64,000 nt of DNA from NCBI GenBank assembly GCA_026018925.1, contig JAKSZU010000012.1:48713207-48777206 (forward strand), read 5' to 3'. The position numbers and the translations under genes are program-made. The stretch comes from Tupaia tana. Its lineage: Eukaryota; Chordata; Mammalia; Scandentia; Tupaiidae. Below the pieces are notes generated by a model. That model saw nothing but the letters and a program-made list of their open reading frames with translations, did no database searches and had not been told where the DNA came from. Below are positions 33,286 to 45,790 of the stretch, piece by piece (the stretch's first letter is position 1; every line of letters starts with the position of its first letter).

Positions 33286-35010
33286 GAATCTTTGCATCTA
33301 TATTTATCAGAGATATTGGTCTATAGTTTTCCTTCCTGGTCCTGTCCTTATCTGTTTTAAAAATAAGGGTGATAGAGGCTTCATAGAATGAATTAGGAGA
33401 GATTCACCCTTTTGGACCTTTAGAAATAACTTGAGCAGAATGGGGGTTAACTCTTCTTTGAAAGTTTTATAGAATTCAGAGGCGAAGCCATCAGGGCCAG
33501 GCTTTTCTTTGTTGGGAGGTTATTTACTACTGATTCAATCTCCTGGCTTGTTTTGGGCCTATTCAGACTTTCTATATCCTCCTGGCTCAATCTTGGTAGA
33601 TTATATGTTCCCAGGAATTTGTCCATCTCATCCAGATTGTCTTGTTTCTTGGCTTATACTTGTTCATAGTATCCTCTAATGATGTTTTGTATTTCTACTA
33701 TGTCTGTTGCTATCTTGCCCTCTTTATTGCAGATTTGATTAACCTTGTTCCTTTCTCTCTTCTTAATAAGTCTCGCTAGTGGTGTATCAATTTTGTTTAT
33801 CTTTTCAAAGAACCAGCATTTACTTTCATTTATTTTCTGTATAGTTCATTTATTTTCTATTTTATTTATTTCTGCTTGTATCTTTATTATTTCCTTTCTC
33901 CTGGAGTTTTTTGTATTTTTTTTTCTGTTGCTTTTCCAGTTCTCTAAGGCATGATGTTAGGTGATCCATTTGCCTTTTTTCCGTCTTCCTCTTATGTGCA
34001 CTAATTGCTGTGAATGTCCCTCTTATGACTGCTTTAGGAGTGTCCCAAAGATTATGGAAACTCACGTCCTCATTGTTATTGGCTTCCTTGAATCTTTTGA
34101 TTTCAGTCTTTATTTCTTCAGTAGTTGTGGAGTCATTCAGGTTATTTAGTTTCCATGTATTTGAGTACTTTTGAGGATTTCTCTTGAAATTAAGCTCAAG
34201 TTTAATTCCATCATGGTCAGAGAAGATGCTGTAAATAGTCTCTGTGCCTTTGAATCTGTAAGGCTTGCTTTGTGCTCTATGATGTGGTCAATCCTCAAAA
34301 AGGTTCCATGTGGGGGTGATAAAAAAATGTATCTCGTGGTTTTTGGATGGAAAGTTCTATACATGTCTGTTAAGTCCATTGATTTATGGTATCATTTAGA
34401 TCCTTTCTTTATTTTTTTGTCTAGATGATCTGTCCAGAGGGGATAGTGTAGTGCTGAGTTCTCCAACAATTAGTGTGTTGAAGTCTATCTCCCCTTTTAG
34501 ATCCAACAGTCTTTCCTTCACATATTTGGGTGCTCCTGTGTGAGGCACATGGTATATATAAGTGTTATATCTTCTTGATCTATTGATTTTTTTTTACTAC
34601 AATATAGTGCCCTTCTTTGTCTCTTTGAACAGTTTTTGTTTTAAACCCTTTTTTGGTCAGATATTAGTATTGCCAATTCCAGCTCTTTTTTGGTTCCCAT
34701 TTGCATGAAATACCTTTTTCCATCCCTTCACTTTTGGTCTATGTATGTCTTTATCCATAAGGTGGGTTTCCTGTAGGCAACAGATAGAGAGTTTCTGTTT
34801 TTTTATCCATTCAGCCAGTCTGTGTCTCTTGATTGGAGAATTTAATTCATTCACATGCAATGTTATTATCAATGTTGCTGGATCTATCCCGACGTTTAAG
34901 TTGGCAATTGTCTTAGTCACCTTTTATTCCTTTGTTACTGTCTGTTATTTCTTTAGTTTTCCTCTAACTGTACATTCTTCAGGGTTTCTTGAAGAGCTGG
35001 TTTGGTGTTG
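33286..35010 (-). mobile_element. L1 no. 2, inverted 5' part
   Basis: Partner of 15721-17745 without the SINE. The minus-strand ORF at 34657-34920 reads as the ORF2 N-terminus (LNSPIKRHRLAEWIKKQK, then CCLQETH of the endonuclease domain). ORF1 end lies at about 35000. Confidence 0.87.
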
Positions 35011-37566
35011 GCGAATATAGACACAAACATTCTCAACAAGATACTAGGAAATTGGATCCAACAACTTATAAAAAAGATTATACATCATGATCAGGTAGGC
35101 TTTATTCCAGGAATGCAAGGTTGGTTCAACATATTCAAAACCATAAATGTAATACATCTTATTAACAGGAAGAAAGATAAAAACCATATAGTCATATCAA
35201 TTGATGCAGAAAACGATTTTGATAAGATTCAACATCCCTCATGATCAAGACTCTCAGCAAAATCAGCATAGAAGGGTCATTTCTCAACACAATAAAAGCT
35301 ATCTATGAAAAACCTATAGTGAACATCATCCTGAATGGAGTAAAGCTGAAAGCTTTCCCATTAAAAATGGGTACAAGACAAGAATGCCCATGTTCTCCAC
35401 TCGTTTTCAATATGGTACTAGAAGTCCTCGCCAATGCAATCAGAAAAGAGGAAAAAGAAAACATTCATATAGGAAAAAAAGAGGTGAAACTCTTTCTACT
35501 CACAGATGACATGATTTTATATATAGACGATCCAATGTTTTCCATAAAAAAATTTCTGCAAGTAAGACACGAATATAGTAAAGATGCAAAATGCAAAATT
35601 GATATACAGAAATCTATAACATTTCTATATATGAACAACAGGCAGACTGAGATAGAACTGAAGAAATTTATTCCATTTTCCATAGCCACAAAAAGTATAA
35701 GATACTGGGAACCAGCAGTTAGCGTAATGGCTATGTCGCTGGACTCCCATGTAGTCGACCGCGGTTCGCGTCTCGGACCCGGTGGCTTACAACTCACGCT
35801 GGGCGCGTGTGCGTGCGTGCCCAAGATCCCGAGAGGAGAATGGAGGAGAAGGGATTGCGGCGTGACCATCCCCCCTGGGGGGTGATTTCTCGCTTTCTGT
35901 CTCTATGTCTCTCTCTGTCTGTCTGGCGAGCGCACACGCCCTATAGCAAAAAAACCTCTCCAAAAAAAAAAAAAAAAAAAAAAAAAGTATAAGATACTTA
36001 GGGAAAAATCTAACCAAAGAAGTTAAAGACCTCCACAAGGAAAACTATGAGAAGCTAAAAAAAAAAAAAAAAAATTGAAAATGACACAAAAAAATGGAAG
36101 GACATCCCATGTTCCTGGATTGGAAGAATTAATGTAATAAAAATGGCAATTTTACTCAAATTAATCTACATATTTAACTCAATGTCAATCAAAGTACCAG
36201 ATACATTCTTCACAGATCTAGAAAAGACAATCATAAAATTCATCTGGAATCATAAAAGGCCCCAGATTGCCAAAGGAATTCTGCACAAGAAGAGTGGAGT
36301 GGGTGGCATCTCACTCCCTGACCCAAAAATATACTACAAAGCTGTGGTAATCAAAAGAACATGGTACTGTCACAGAAACAGACAGGTGGACCAATGGAAC
36401 AGAATAGAGTCCCCAGAAATAAATTCCCAAACATATAGTCAACTGATTTTTGACAAGGGGTACCAGTCAATCCAGTGGGAAAAGGAAAATCTCATCCACA
36501 AATGGTGCTGGAAAAAGATGAATCTGAACCCCTACCTCTCACCTTTGACAAAAATCCAGTCAAAGTGGATCAAAGATCTAAATCTAAGACCTCAAACTAT
36601 AAAACTGCTCTGGGAAAACACTGAGGAAACTCTGAGTGACATTGGAGTAGGGAGAGGCATCTTAAATAAGACTCCCAAAGCACAGTCGATTATCTCCAAA
36701 ATAGACAAGTGGGATTACATTAGACTAAGAAGTTTCTGCATGACAAAAGACACAGTAGTTAGTGTGAATCGACAGCCCTCAGAATGGGAAAATATTTTTG
36801 TAAACTATGTGTCAGATAAGGGACTGATAACCAGAATTCACAAGAAACTCAAGCAGCTGTTCCAAAAAAAGATGATCAATCCTATTAAAAGATGGGAGAA
36901 TGAGTTGAAAACACCACTCTTTAAAAGATGACATACGAATAGCTAAAAGGCATATGAAAAAATGCTCAACATCCCTCATTGTAAGGGAAATGCAGATCAA
37001 GACAACAATGAGATACCACCTATCCCAGTCAGAATGTCTAAGATTAAGAAAACAAAAAAATGATAAATGCTGGTGGGGGTGTGGTGAAAAGTGAACTCTC
37101 TTACACTGCTAGTTGGAATGTTAATCGGTCTAGCCACTGTGGAGAACAATCTGGAGATTCCACAAAAATCTACAAATAGAACTACTTTGTGATCCAGCAA
37201 TCCCACTCCTTGGTACCTACCCAAAGGACAGAATTCTTCTTCATCAGAAAAGTGCTTGAACATCAATGTCTATTGCAGCACTATTCACAACTGCTAAATC
37301 ATGGAACCAATCCAAATGCCCACAAACAGACAAATGGATAGACAAACTGTGGCACGTATACTCTATAGACTACTATTCAGCCATAAGAAACAAAACAAAA
37401 CGAAACAAAAACCTGGCTTTTGACAGGAAATGGATGAATATGGAAGATTTACTAAAGAGTGAAGCAAGACAGGCTTTGAAGGAGAGGCACTGTATGTCCC
37501 AACTTAATATATACTGAGTGTCGGCACTCTATGACTGAAACTGATTGACTAAAGGATGTAGAAACA
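35011..37566 (+). mobile_element. L1 no. 2, 3' part with ORF2 C-terminus and 3' UTR
   Basis: ORF2 from [16 protein letters not shown] (35015) through RT (LTDDMILY near 35505, where active elements have FADDM) and the long open piece 36143-36931, then the C-terminal AIPLLGTYPKD-type region near 37210 and 3' UTR. A SINE interrupts at 35707-35982 and a solo LTR cuts the 3' UTR at 37567. Not intact. Confidence 0.87.
35707..35982 (+). repeat. tRNA-derived SINE, main family (B-specific)
   Basis: Full-length with long poly(A). TSD AAAAGTATAAGATACT (35691-35706 and 35983-35998). Confidence 0.95.
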
Positions 37567-38211
37567 TGTCCCATCCCTGTTCGGGCACCACATGTCCCGA
37601 CCCGGGGGGACAGTCGAACATGTTTCCTGAGGGAAGGAGTGAGAGCCAGGACAAGCAGCGCAGTGTCACAGCATGGAGACGACACAGTGTCTTCAGTGTT
37701 GTCTGTTTATTGTGGGCAGCACGGTACAGCACAGAGACGACGCAGTGTTACAACTCTTCAGAGTCGCGTTGTCTATTGTGAGCAGCACAGAGACGACGTG
37801 GTGTCACAACTCTTCAGGGTCGTCCAGAGACAATGTAGTGTTAGAACTCTTCAGGGTCTTCAGGGTCGTCTGGAGACTGTGCGGTGTTTCAGCTCTTCAG
37901 GCTCTCCATGGTCGCTGTCTGGCTACTGTGGGCCAGGCATCATGGTTATATACATGCTGGTGGGCCGTGATTGGTTGTAATCGGTGGGCCGTGATTGGTT
38001 GTAAACGGTGGGCCGTGATTGGTTGTAAAAGGTGAGTTATGATTGGTTGCTTTTGGACAATCATGAGGTGCCAGATATGCAAATCTAAGGGATTCTAGTG
38101 GCCAATCAGAGCAAGGTTTCAAAGGTCAGGTTTTCTGAAGGGAACCAATCATGGCAATTGTTTTGCTCTCTGAGAAACCTCGGCAGACTCGCTGGTGCGC
38201 AGCCTCCCACA
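37567..38211 (-). mobile_element. Solo LTR, class II-like
   Basis: A 645-bp element with TG...CA ends (TGTCCCATCC to CCTCCCACA) flanked by the 6-bp direct repeat GAAACA (37561-37566 and 38212-38217). A 6-bp TSD is usual for ERVK-type (class II) elements. Transcription would run on the minus strand: four 24-bp repeats each with a CCAAT box (37959-38054), then TATATAA at 37952-37946, then AATAAA at 37711-37706. The pieces are in U3-R order. No internal genes are present, so it is a solo LTR from recombination. It sits in the L1 no. 2 3' UTR. Plus-strand ORFs here are incidental. Confidence 0.88.
37959..38054 (-). repeat. 24-bp tandem repeat x4 with CCAAT boxes
   Basis: Plus-strand units start at 37959, 37983, 38007 and 38031. 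The first three are near-identical (GGTGGGCCGTGATTGG then TTGTAA) and the fourth is diverged. Every unit has ATTGG, the reverse of CCAAT (NF-Y type). They lie just upstream of the TATA-like box on the LTR's minus strand. Confidence 0.9.
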
Positions 38212-38387
38212 GAAACACAGTAAATAGATGTAAATACCAGATATAGTGAGTGTGAAAGAGGAGAATGTGAGGAAGGACATTTAGAAGAAAAAGAGGGAGG
38301 CAATTTATTAATGGGACAAAGAAATGTGGTATTATCTGTTGAAGATATTTTATAGTTTTATCAACTGGACTAGGGAGAAATGTTCAC
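38212..38387 (+). mobile_element. L1 no. 2, rest of 3' UTR
   Basis: Continues the L1 3' UTR after the LTR; compare 61560-61660 (GGGACAAAGAAATG near 38314 and 61577). Ends where a second L1 copy begins. Confidence 0.7.
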
Positions 38388-40107
38388 TTGTTGAGATGCC
38401 CACTTTCTCCACTCCTTTTCAATATAGTACTGGAAATCCTCACCAACGGAATCAGAAAAGAGGAAAAAATAAGAGGCATTTGAATAGGAAAAGAAGAGGT
38501 GATGAAACTCTCTCTATTTGCAGATGACATGATTGTATACATAGAAGACCCAATGGTTTCCATGAAAAAATTTCTGGAAATAAAACATGAATTCATTAAA
38601 GTTACAGGATACAAAATCAATATACAGAAATCTATAGCATTTCTATATACAAACAACAGGCAGACTGAGATAGAACTGAAGAAAGTTATTCCATTTACCA
38701 TAGCCACAAAAAATTTAAGATACTGGGAACAGCAGTTAGTGTAATGACTGTGTCACTGGACTCCCATGTAGTTGACCGCGGTTTGTGTCCCGGACTCGGT
38801 GGCTTAAAACTCACGCCGGGCGCGTGTGCCCAAGATCCCAAGAGGAAAATGGAGGAGAAGGGATTGGGGCGTGCCCATCCCCCCTGGGGGGATGATTTCT
38901 CGCTTTCGCTTTCTGTCTCTCTGTCTCTCTCTATCTTTCTGGCAAGCGCACGTGCCCTATAGCAAAAACCACTCCAAAAAAAAAAAAAAAAAAAAAAAGT
39001 ATAAGGTACTTAGGAATAAATCTAACCAAAGAAGTTAAAAACCTCCACAAGGAAAACTACGAGAAGATATAAAGAGCAAATTGAAAATGACACAAAAAAG
39101 TGTAAGGATATCCCATGTTCCTGGATTGGAAGAATTAATATAATAAAAATGGCAATTCTACTAAAATTAATCTACATATTTAATGCAATGCCAATCAAAG
39201 TACCAGGCACATTCTTCACAGATCTAGAAAAGACAATCAAAAAGTTTGTATGGAGTCATAAAAGACCCTGTATTACCAAAGCAATTCTGCACAAGAAGAG
39301 TGGAGTGGGTCTCAACTTATTCCCTGACCCAAAAATATACTACAAAGCTGTGGTAATCAAAAGAACATGGTACTGGCACAGAAACAGACAGATGGACCAA
39401 TGGAACAGAATAGAGTCCCCAGAAATAAATTCCCAAACATGCAGTCAACTGATTTTTGGCAAGGGGTACCAGTCAATCCAGTGGGAAAAGGAAAACCTCT
39501 TCCACAAATGGTACTGGAAAAACTGGATTTTCCACTTGCCAAAAGGTGAATCTGAACCCCTACCTCTCACCTTTGACAAAAATCCAGTCAAAGTGGATCA
39601 AAGATCTAAATCTAAGACCTCAAACTGTAAAACTGCTCTGGGAAAACACTAGGGAAACTCTGAGAGACATTGGAGTTGGGAAAGACTTTTTAAATAAGAC
39701 CCCAAAACACAGTTGATCATCCCGAAAATAGACAAGTGGGATTACATCAGACTAAGAAGTTTCTGTATGGCAAAAGACACAGTAATTAGTGTGAATTGAC
39801 ACCCCTCAGAATGGGAAAATATTTTTGTAAACTATGTGTCAGATAAGAGACTGATAACCAGAGTTCACAAGGAACTCAAGCAGCTGTTCCGAAAAAAGAT
39901 GATCAATCCTATTAAAAGATGGGAGAATGAGTTGTAAAACCCACTTTCTAAAGATGACATGCAAATAGCTAAGAGGCATATGAAAAAATGCTCAACATCC
40001 CTCATTGTAAGGGAAATGCAGATCAAAACAACAATGAGATACCACCTAACCCCAGTCAGAATGACTAAGATGAAAAAAACAAAAAATGATAAGTGCTGGT
40101 ACATGCC
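38388..40107 (+). mobile_element. Second partial copy of L1 no. 2 ORF2
   Basis: Begins at the RT Pro-rich segment (CCCACTTTCTCCACTCC), includes [12 protein letters not shown] near 38520, and ends KKTKNDKCW near 40095, joined to L1 no. 1 exactly as in unit A. About 3.0 kb offset from the first copy at 35390. A SINE interrupts it at 38725-38996. Frames are broken. Confidence 0.82.
38725..38996 (+). repeat. tRNA-derived SINE at same L1 position as 35707
   Basis: Head lacks one A (GGGAACAGCAGTTAG). The body has an extra GCTTTC and a shorter GTGTGCCC stretch. The flanking repeat is imperfect (AATTTAAGATACT before, AAGTATAAGGTACT at 38997-39010). It sits at the same base of L1 ORF2 as the copy at 35707. 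Confidence 0.9.
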
Positions 40108-40705
40108 CTAAAGCATGCAGTCAACTGATTTTTGACAAAGGAAACCAGTCAATCCATTGGGAAAAGGAGCACCTATTTAACAAATGGTGCTCAAAAAAAT
40201 GGTATCCACGTGCACAAAGGTGAAACTGGATCCCTATCTTTCACCATTAGTAAAAATCAACTGAAAATGGATCAGAGATCAAAGATGTTAACCTAAGACT
40301 TCAAACTATAAAACTACTGGTGGAAAACACTAGGAAAATGCTGGGTACACAAAGACTTCTTAAATAACACTCTGAAAGCACAGGCAATAATCCCAAGAAT
40401 AGACAAATGGGACTATGTCAGAGTAAGAAACTTCTGCATTGCAAAACACTCAGTAATTTGTGTGAATTGACAACTCTCAGAATGGGAGAATATTTTTGTA
40501 AACTATGCCTCAGAAAGGGACTCATAACCAGAATACACAAAAAACTCAAGTGGCTTATCCGGAAAAAATGATTAACCAAATTAAAAGATAAGAAAATGAG
40601 CTGAACAAAAATCTCTGTAAGAAAGACATACGAACAATGAAAAAGTATATGAGGAAATGCTCAACATCCCTCATCATAAAGTATATGCAGATTAAAATCA
40701 CAATG
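40108..40705 (+). mobile_element. L1 no. 1, resumed ORF2 part
   Basis: Partner of 19800-20398. Confidence 0.78.
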
Positions 40706-42820
40706 AGTCCTTTCTTGTTAATCATCATGTTATCCTGTTGTGAGCATTGCATACATTCCTACAGAATCCCCCACAGTTCCAAGGCTTTTTATTTTTCCTT
40801 GAGAATCTGGCTTCTACTCCGAATTCTGGAGCATCCTCTATCCTGCTATTACTGTAGATAATCAAGTGGATTTGACATTTGTCCCATAACCACAGTGTTT
40901 CCCCTATTTTCTGGTGTCCCAAATCACTTTAAAACTTAGTATGAGCAACCAAGTTGAGTTCTGAGAAGTAGTGTTTTTTTTTTTTTTTTTTTTTTTTTTT
41001 GAGAGGTTTTTGCTATAGGGTGCTTGTGCTCACCAGACAGAGAGAGACAGAAAGACAGAAAGCGAGAAATCACCCCCCAGGGGGGATGGCCACACCGCAA
41101 TCCCTTCTCCTCCGTTCTCCTCTTGGGATCTTGGGCATGCACTTACATGCGCCTGGCGTGAGATTTAAGCTACCGGGTTGAGGACGCGAACCGCAGTTGA
41201 CTACGTGGGAGTCCAGTGACACAGCCATTACGATAACTGCTGGTCCCGAGAAGTAGTGTTTTCAGGGGATAAGAGAAATGAAGATTTTCTGCTGAGAATT
41301 GAACCTGGAGAGGCAAAAAGGGCAGGCCTTCAGAAGACTGAGTCTGCCATGAGAACTTAGAAGTAGTGCTGTCACACTATTTTTCATTTCATTTCAGTTT
41401 CTGCTTTTTAAAAGGAATAAACAATTTTTTTCTTTTTTTCTTTTTTTCCCTCTCTCATTCTCTGTTTTCTTATCCTTTTTCTTTTCCTCATCACTTTGCT
41501 TCTCAGCCTCCACACACTGAGTGTTTCGACAGGTCTAAGTGAACCATAGCCAAACAGCTGAGTACTATTCAGGTCAACATATTCCTCAATTCCCATTGAA
41601 TCTGCCTCAAAAAGTTAGAAAAATGGAATACCAAAGAGTTTCAGATCACCTCCTGAACATCTTTGAATGATCAAATTGAACTTCTTAAATTAGGAAGAAA
41701 CAAGTAACCCATCGGATGACTAGAAATCAATGCAGAGGCACAAGAAATATGAGAAACCAAGAAATTTCCTCTCCCCCAAAGGAAAAAAAATAACTACTCT
41801 TCATCCACAGACAATACAACGGAATTCACTAAAATTTCTGATACAGAATTTAGACTATTCATAATGATGAAGCTAACAGAGATGGAAGAGAAGAGAGACA
41901 CTGAATTCCAGAAGAGGCAGGAAAAAGGAACCAACAAGTTCCAGTATGTGAGGTAGTTTTTGGGAGATCTGAAAGAGGAAATAAACACCATAAAAAAGAA
42001 TCAAATGGAACTGTTAGAGATAAAGGAACTCAAAACCTCCCTTGAACGCATTTAAAGCAGACTAGATTAGACAGAAAATCAAATATCAGATGTAGAAGAC
42101 AGAATGGCTGAACTAGAAAAATCTACCAAAACAGCTGAGAAAATACCTCCCTAAATTAGAATAATATGCAAGAAATACTATATACCATTAGATGTCCAAA
42201 CATCCAGATAATCGATATCCCAGGAGGTGAAGAAACTAACAAGGGCATTGATAATCTATTCCATGAAATCCTGGAAGATAACTACCCAAACCTAGAGAGG
42301 CATTCAAAGATCCATACCCAAGAAATACAAAGGACCCCAAGTAGAATTAACCCAAGAAGATCTTCTCCAAGACACATTATAGCCAGATTAACCAAAACCA
42401 CAAAGACAAGATACTAAAACTACTATATATGGCAAGATTATCCTTCATACAGGAAGAAAAGACTGAAACATTCTCAGGTAAACAAAACCTGAAAGAATTT
42501 ACCAACACAAGGCCAGCTCTTCAGAAAGTTCTGAAGAAAGCGCTATACAAGGAATACTGGAGACAGACAGAAATAAAAGAACAAAAAATGACCAAGAAGA
42601 AGGCCAACTTAATGATAGGGACGAGTTCATAAGTCAATAATAATGTTGAATGTTAACTTCCAGGATTTAAATGGAAAGAACAGATCACAGTAACAGTGCA
42701 AATTCAACAAAAGAGAGATTACATAAGACTAAACTGGTGAACTAGAATTCTATGACTTTTGTCTAAAACAGTACTGGTTATCTTCCATGATTTGTCTTCC
42801 AGGTTTGAGGATTTTGTTTT
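40706..42820 (+). mobile_element. L1 no. 3, 5' region and ORF1 remnant
   Basis: Partner of 20399-22400. ORF1 piece IIDIPGGEETNKGIDNLFHE near 42210. An internal deletion near 42420 removes the YKGYP region seen in unit A. A SINE interrupts at 40978-41247. Confidence 0.8.
40978..41247 (-). repeat. tRNA-derived SINE, main family (B-specific)
   Basis: T-run at left, GGGACCAGCAGTTATC head at right. Perfect 15-bp TSD GAGAAGTAGTGTTTT (40963-40977 and 41248-41262). The unit A site (about 20690) is empty. Confidence 0.95.
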
Positions 42821-43375
42821 TCTTTGAGAAATGTTGTACACTGTAAAGATATGTGATTAAAATTGTTAAAATCCATACATTTCAAAAAAAAGAAATTAAA
42901 ATAAAATATTTTTTAAAAAGAAAAAGAAAAAAACAAAGGAATACACCTAGAAACTAATGGTGAAATTCTCTACAGAATCTACTCCAATAAATAGGAACAA
43001 CTGAATACTGCAACAGATGACCCAAAAACCGGCACAGATTTCAAAGAAACATGAGAAAACAAGGGAGTAACTCTTTCCCAGGTGAGTGGAATAGCCCCTC
43101 ACCAACAACGGACAGCACAGAGAAATACAGAGAAATGTCAGAACAAGAATTCTAAACATCCATACTGACAAAACTCAGTAAAATACAAAATAAAACAATC
43201 AGTTCCAAGAAATGAGAAAATCAATTCAGGACACGAAAAAGGCATTCTGTAAAGAAATAGACACCCTAAAAGAGAATCAAATAGAACTTCTGGAACTGAA
43301 GAATACAAGAAATTAAAATCTCCCTAGAAAGCATTAACAGCAGATTGGATTATGCAGAAGAAAGAATTTCTGATG

Positions 43376-43547
43376 GCCAGCAGGTGGCGTGGTGGTTAAG
43401 GGTGATGGACTCCCACATGGCCGACAATGGTTCAAGTCCCAGACCTGGCGGTTTGTTTTCTGACTTTCTCTCCCCCCCACCCCTGTTCTGTTCCTCTCTG
43501 TTCAAAAATGTAAAATTAAATAAATAAATAAAGTTAAAGAAAATAAT
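43376..43547 (+). repeat. tRNA-derived SINE, short subfamily
   Basis: GGCCAGCAGGTGGCGTGG head, B box GGTTCAAGTCCC, CT-rich part, (AAAT)n/A-rich tail. TSD-like AAGAATTTCTGAT before (to 43375) and again near 43563. This element holds the duplication breakpoint used to make units A and B. Confidence 0.88.
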
Positions 43548-44032
43548 TCTTTAAAAAAAAGGAAGAATTTCTGATATTAAAGACAAAGTCTCAAACATAG
43601 ACCAAACCACCAAAAAGAAAGAAAAGTAACAACAAAAAAAAGTTACAGAAAATTCTAGACACCACGAAGTATTCAAATATCAGTATGGTGGGTATTCCAG
43701 AGGGTAAAGAATCTGCTGAAGGCATGGAAAACCTCTTTCATAAAATACTATCTGAAAATTTTCCAAATATAGAGAAACATGGAGAAATTCAGACCCAAGG
43801 AAAATAAAAAGGACCCAAAATAGAATCGAAACAAAAAGAGCCACCCCACCAGCACATCATAGCCAGATTGGTGAAAATAAAAGAGAAAGACAATATTCTG
43901 AAAATGGCAAGGAAGAAAGTTCTACTTAACTTATAAAGGTTATCCCATTAGGCTAACATCAAACCTCTCAACCGAAACAATGCAGACAAGGAAAGAATGG
44001 AAAGATGTATTCAAATCCAAACTGATTTTGCC

Positions 44033-44284
44033 TTTTTTTCTCTTTTTTGGAGAAGGTTTAGTTATAGGGCATGTGCACTCGCCAGAAAGAGTGACAGAGA
44101 GACAGAAAGTAAGAAATCACCTGGGGGATAGCTATGCAGCAATCTTCTTTTCCATTCTCTTCTTGGGATTTGGGCACTCATGTACACACGCCTGGTGTGA
44201 GTTTAAGCCATCGGGTCGGGACTTGAACCACGGCTGACTACATGGGAGTCCAGCGACATAGTCATTATGCCAACTGCTGGTCCC
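44033..44284 (-). repeat. tRNA-derived SINE, main family
   Basis: Minus strand: T-rich 3' end at left and GGGACCAGCAGTTGGC head at right. No clear TSD; it sits at the ORF1/ORF2 gap of L1 no. 4. Confidence 0.88.
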
Positions 44285-45790
44285 AGAATTGAAAATGTAG
44301 AAATAAATCTAACAAAAGAGAGCCAAATGACTTTCAAGAAAGTTCCCAAGACTATCCAGTGGAGAAAATAAAATTCTTTCAATAAAGTTACTGAGAAAAC
44401 TGGATATCCACCTGCAAAAGATTGAATCTAGATCTCTGTCTCACACCATTGGCAAAAATCAAATTAAAATGTATTACACACCTAAATAGATAGCCTAAAG
44501 GGATAAAACCTCTTAGGAAAGTATAGGGGAAACAGTTCAAGATATTGAATTAGGCAAAAATTTCTTAAATAAGAACCCTCCCCTACCCCCACAGAGCATA
44601 GGCAATGATAGTAAACATTGACAGATGGGATTACATCAAGCTAAAAACCTCTGCACAGTAAAGGAAATAATAAAGAAAAGAAACAACCCACAGAATAAAA
44701 AAAATATTTTCAATCTATACCTCTGATAAGGGATTGGTAACTAAAATACATGAGGAAGTCAAATAGCTCACCTGCGAAAAAGAACCTAACCAAATTAAAA
44801 AATGGGCAGTACATATAACACTCTCAAAGGAAAATATATGAATGACTGAAAAGTACATGAAAAAAACCACAGCACTTCTTATCATAGGGAAGTACAAACC
44901 ACAAAGAAGTGTTATCTAAACCAAGTCAGAGTGGCAATGATCAAAAATAATAGTAAATGCTGGAGAGGTTGCAGAGAAGAAGGTGTTTTCATGCACTACT
45001 TGTGAGAATGCAAATTAGTATAGTCACTATAAACAAACCGTATGGAGGTTCCTCAAAAAGTTAAAGAAAGGACTACTGTATAACCCAGTCATCCTACTTT
45101 AGGATATTTATCCAAAGACAACAAATTACATGTCAGAGAGACATCTGCAGATCCATACTTATTGCAGTATTATTCATAATAGCTAAGGCATGGAATCAAC
45201 CTAAGTGCCCAACAGTTGAAGAGATTGAGAAAATGTGGAACCTACATCCAATGGAATAGTGTTTAGATATTAAGAAGAATGTTGTCCTATCACTTGCCAT
45301 AAGTGGAAAACCATAGAAGATATAATACTAAGTGAAATAAGAACAAACACTCCATGTTACCATTAACAAATACTGAATGTTTGCACTGTGCAGTGGAAAT
45401 GGAAAGACTAGGTGACTTAGAAGTAGAGGGAGCAACGGTAGATAACAAAGAGTGCCGGGGGTAGGGAAGAAGGGGAAGAGTTGGGAGGAAGGAGTTAGGG
45501 AAAAAATGATCAACACAAAAAGGAATGCATGTAAACAAGGCAAGTGAGGTATGGTGTACCACAACAGAATTCAAAAGGACTTCTCCAATCTAATACAGAC
45601 AAAAACTATAATAATAAAAAAGCCCTTGTAGAATGCAGGTGGAAGTTGTACAATATAACATAATACTTTGGTTGAAGATGATGAATAGGTGAATATAAAT
45701 TTACTTGATTATCACACACTGTACCATTCTTTGAAAAACCACACTGTACCCCACAAAGATGTACAATCATATGCAAGTCAGAAACTAAAA

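Larger units (their letters stand above)
23795..43455. repeat. Tandem segmental duplication, unit B
   Basis: Same order as unit A, starting in the 3' flank of the OR gene, 20 bases past the OR-B stop, and ending within the SINE at 43376. Longer than A by private insertions and an internal L1 duplication. The region right of 43455 continues into the original single-copy locus. Confidence 0.85.
42830..45790 (+). mobile_element. L1 no. 4, ORF1 and ORF2 C-terminal remnant
   Basis: ORF1 remnant from about 42950 to 44030, interrupted by a SINE at 43376. A second SINE is at 44033-44284. After it come ORF2 C-terminal sequence (about 44290-45300) and the 3' UTR with A-rich end (to about 45790). Internal ORF2 is missing. 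More decayed than L1 no. 2. Confidence 0.75.

Noticed and set aside
36143-36931. 262-residue open frame
   Set aside because: It is an L1 ORF2 fragment (C-terminal region) without the RT start or endonuclease domain. It is a relic, not a host gene.
37545-38035. Overlapping plus-strand ORFs of 78-120 residues
   Set aside because: They lie inside a solo LTR, opposite to its transcription strand, and consist of its internal repeats. No protein family is recognisable.
43376-43450. Possible tRNA gene (A and B box present)
   Set aside because: It is a SINE head: no foldable acceptor stem, and a CT-rich body and A-rich tail follow.
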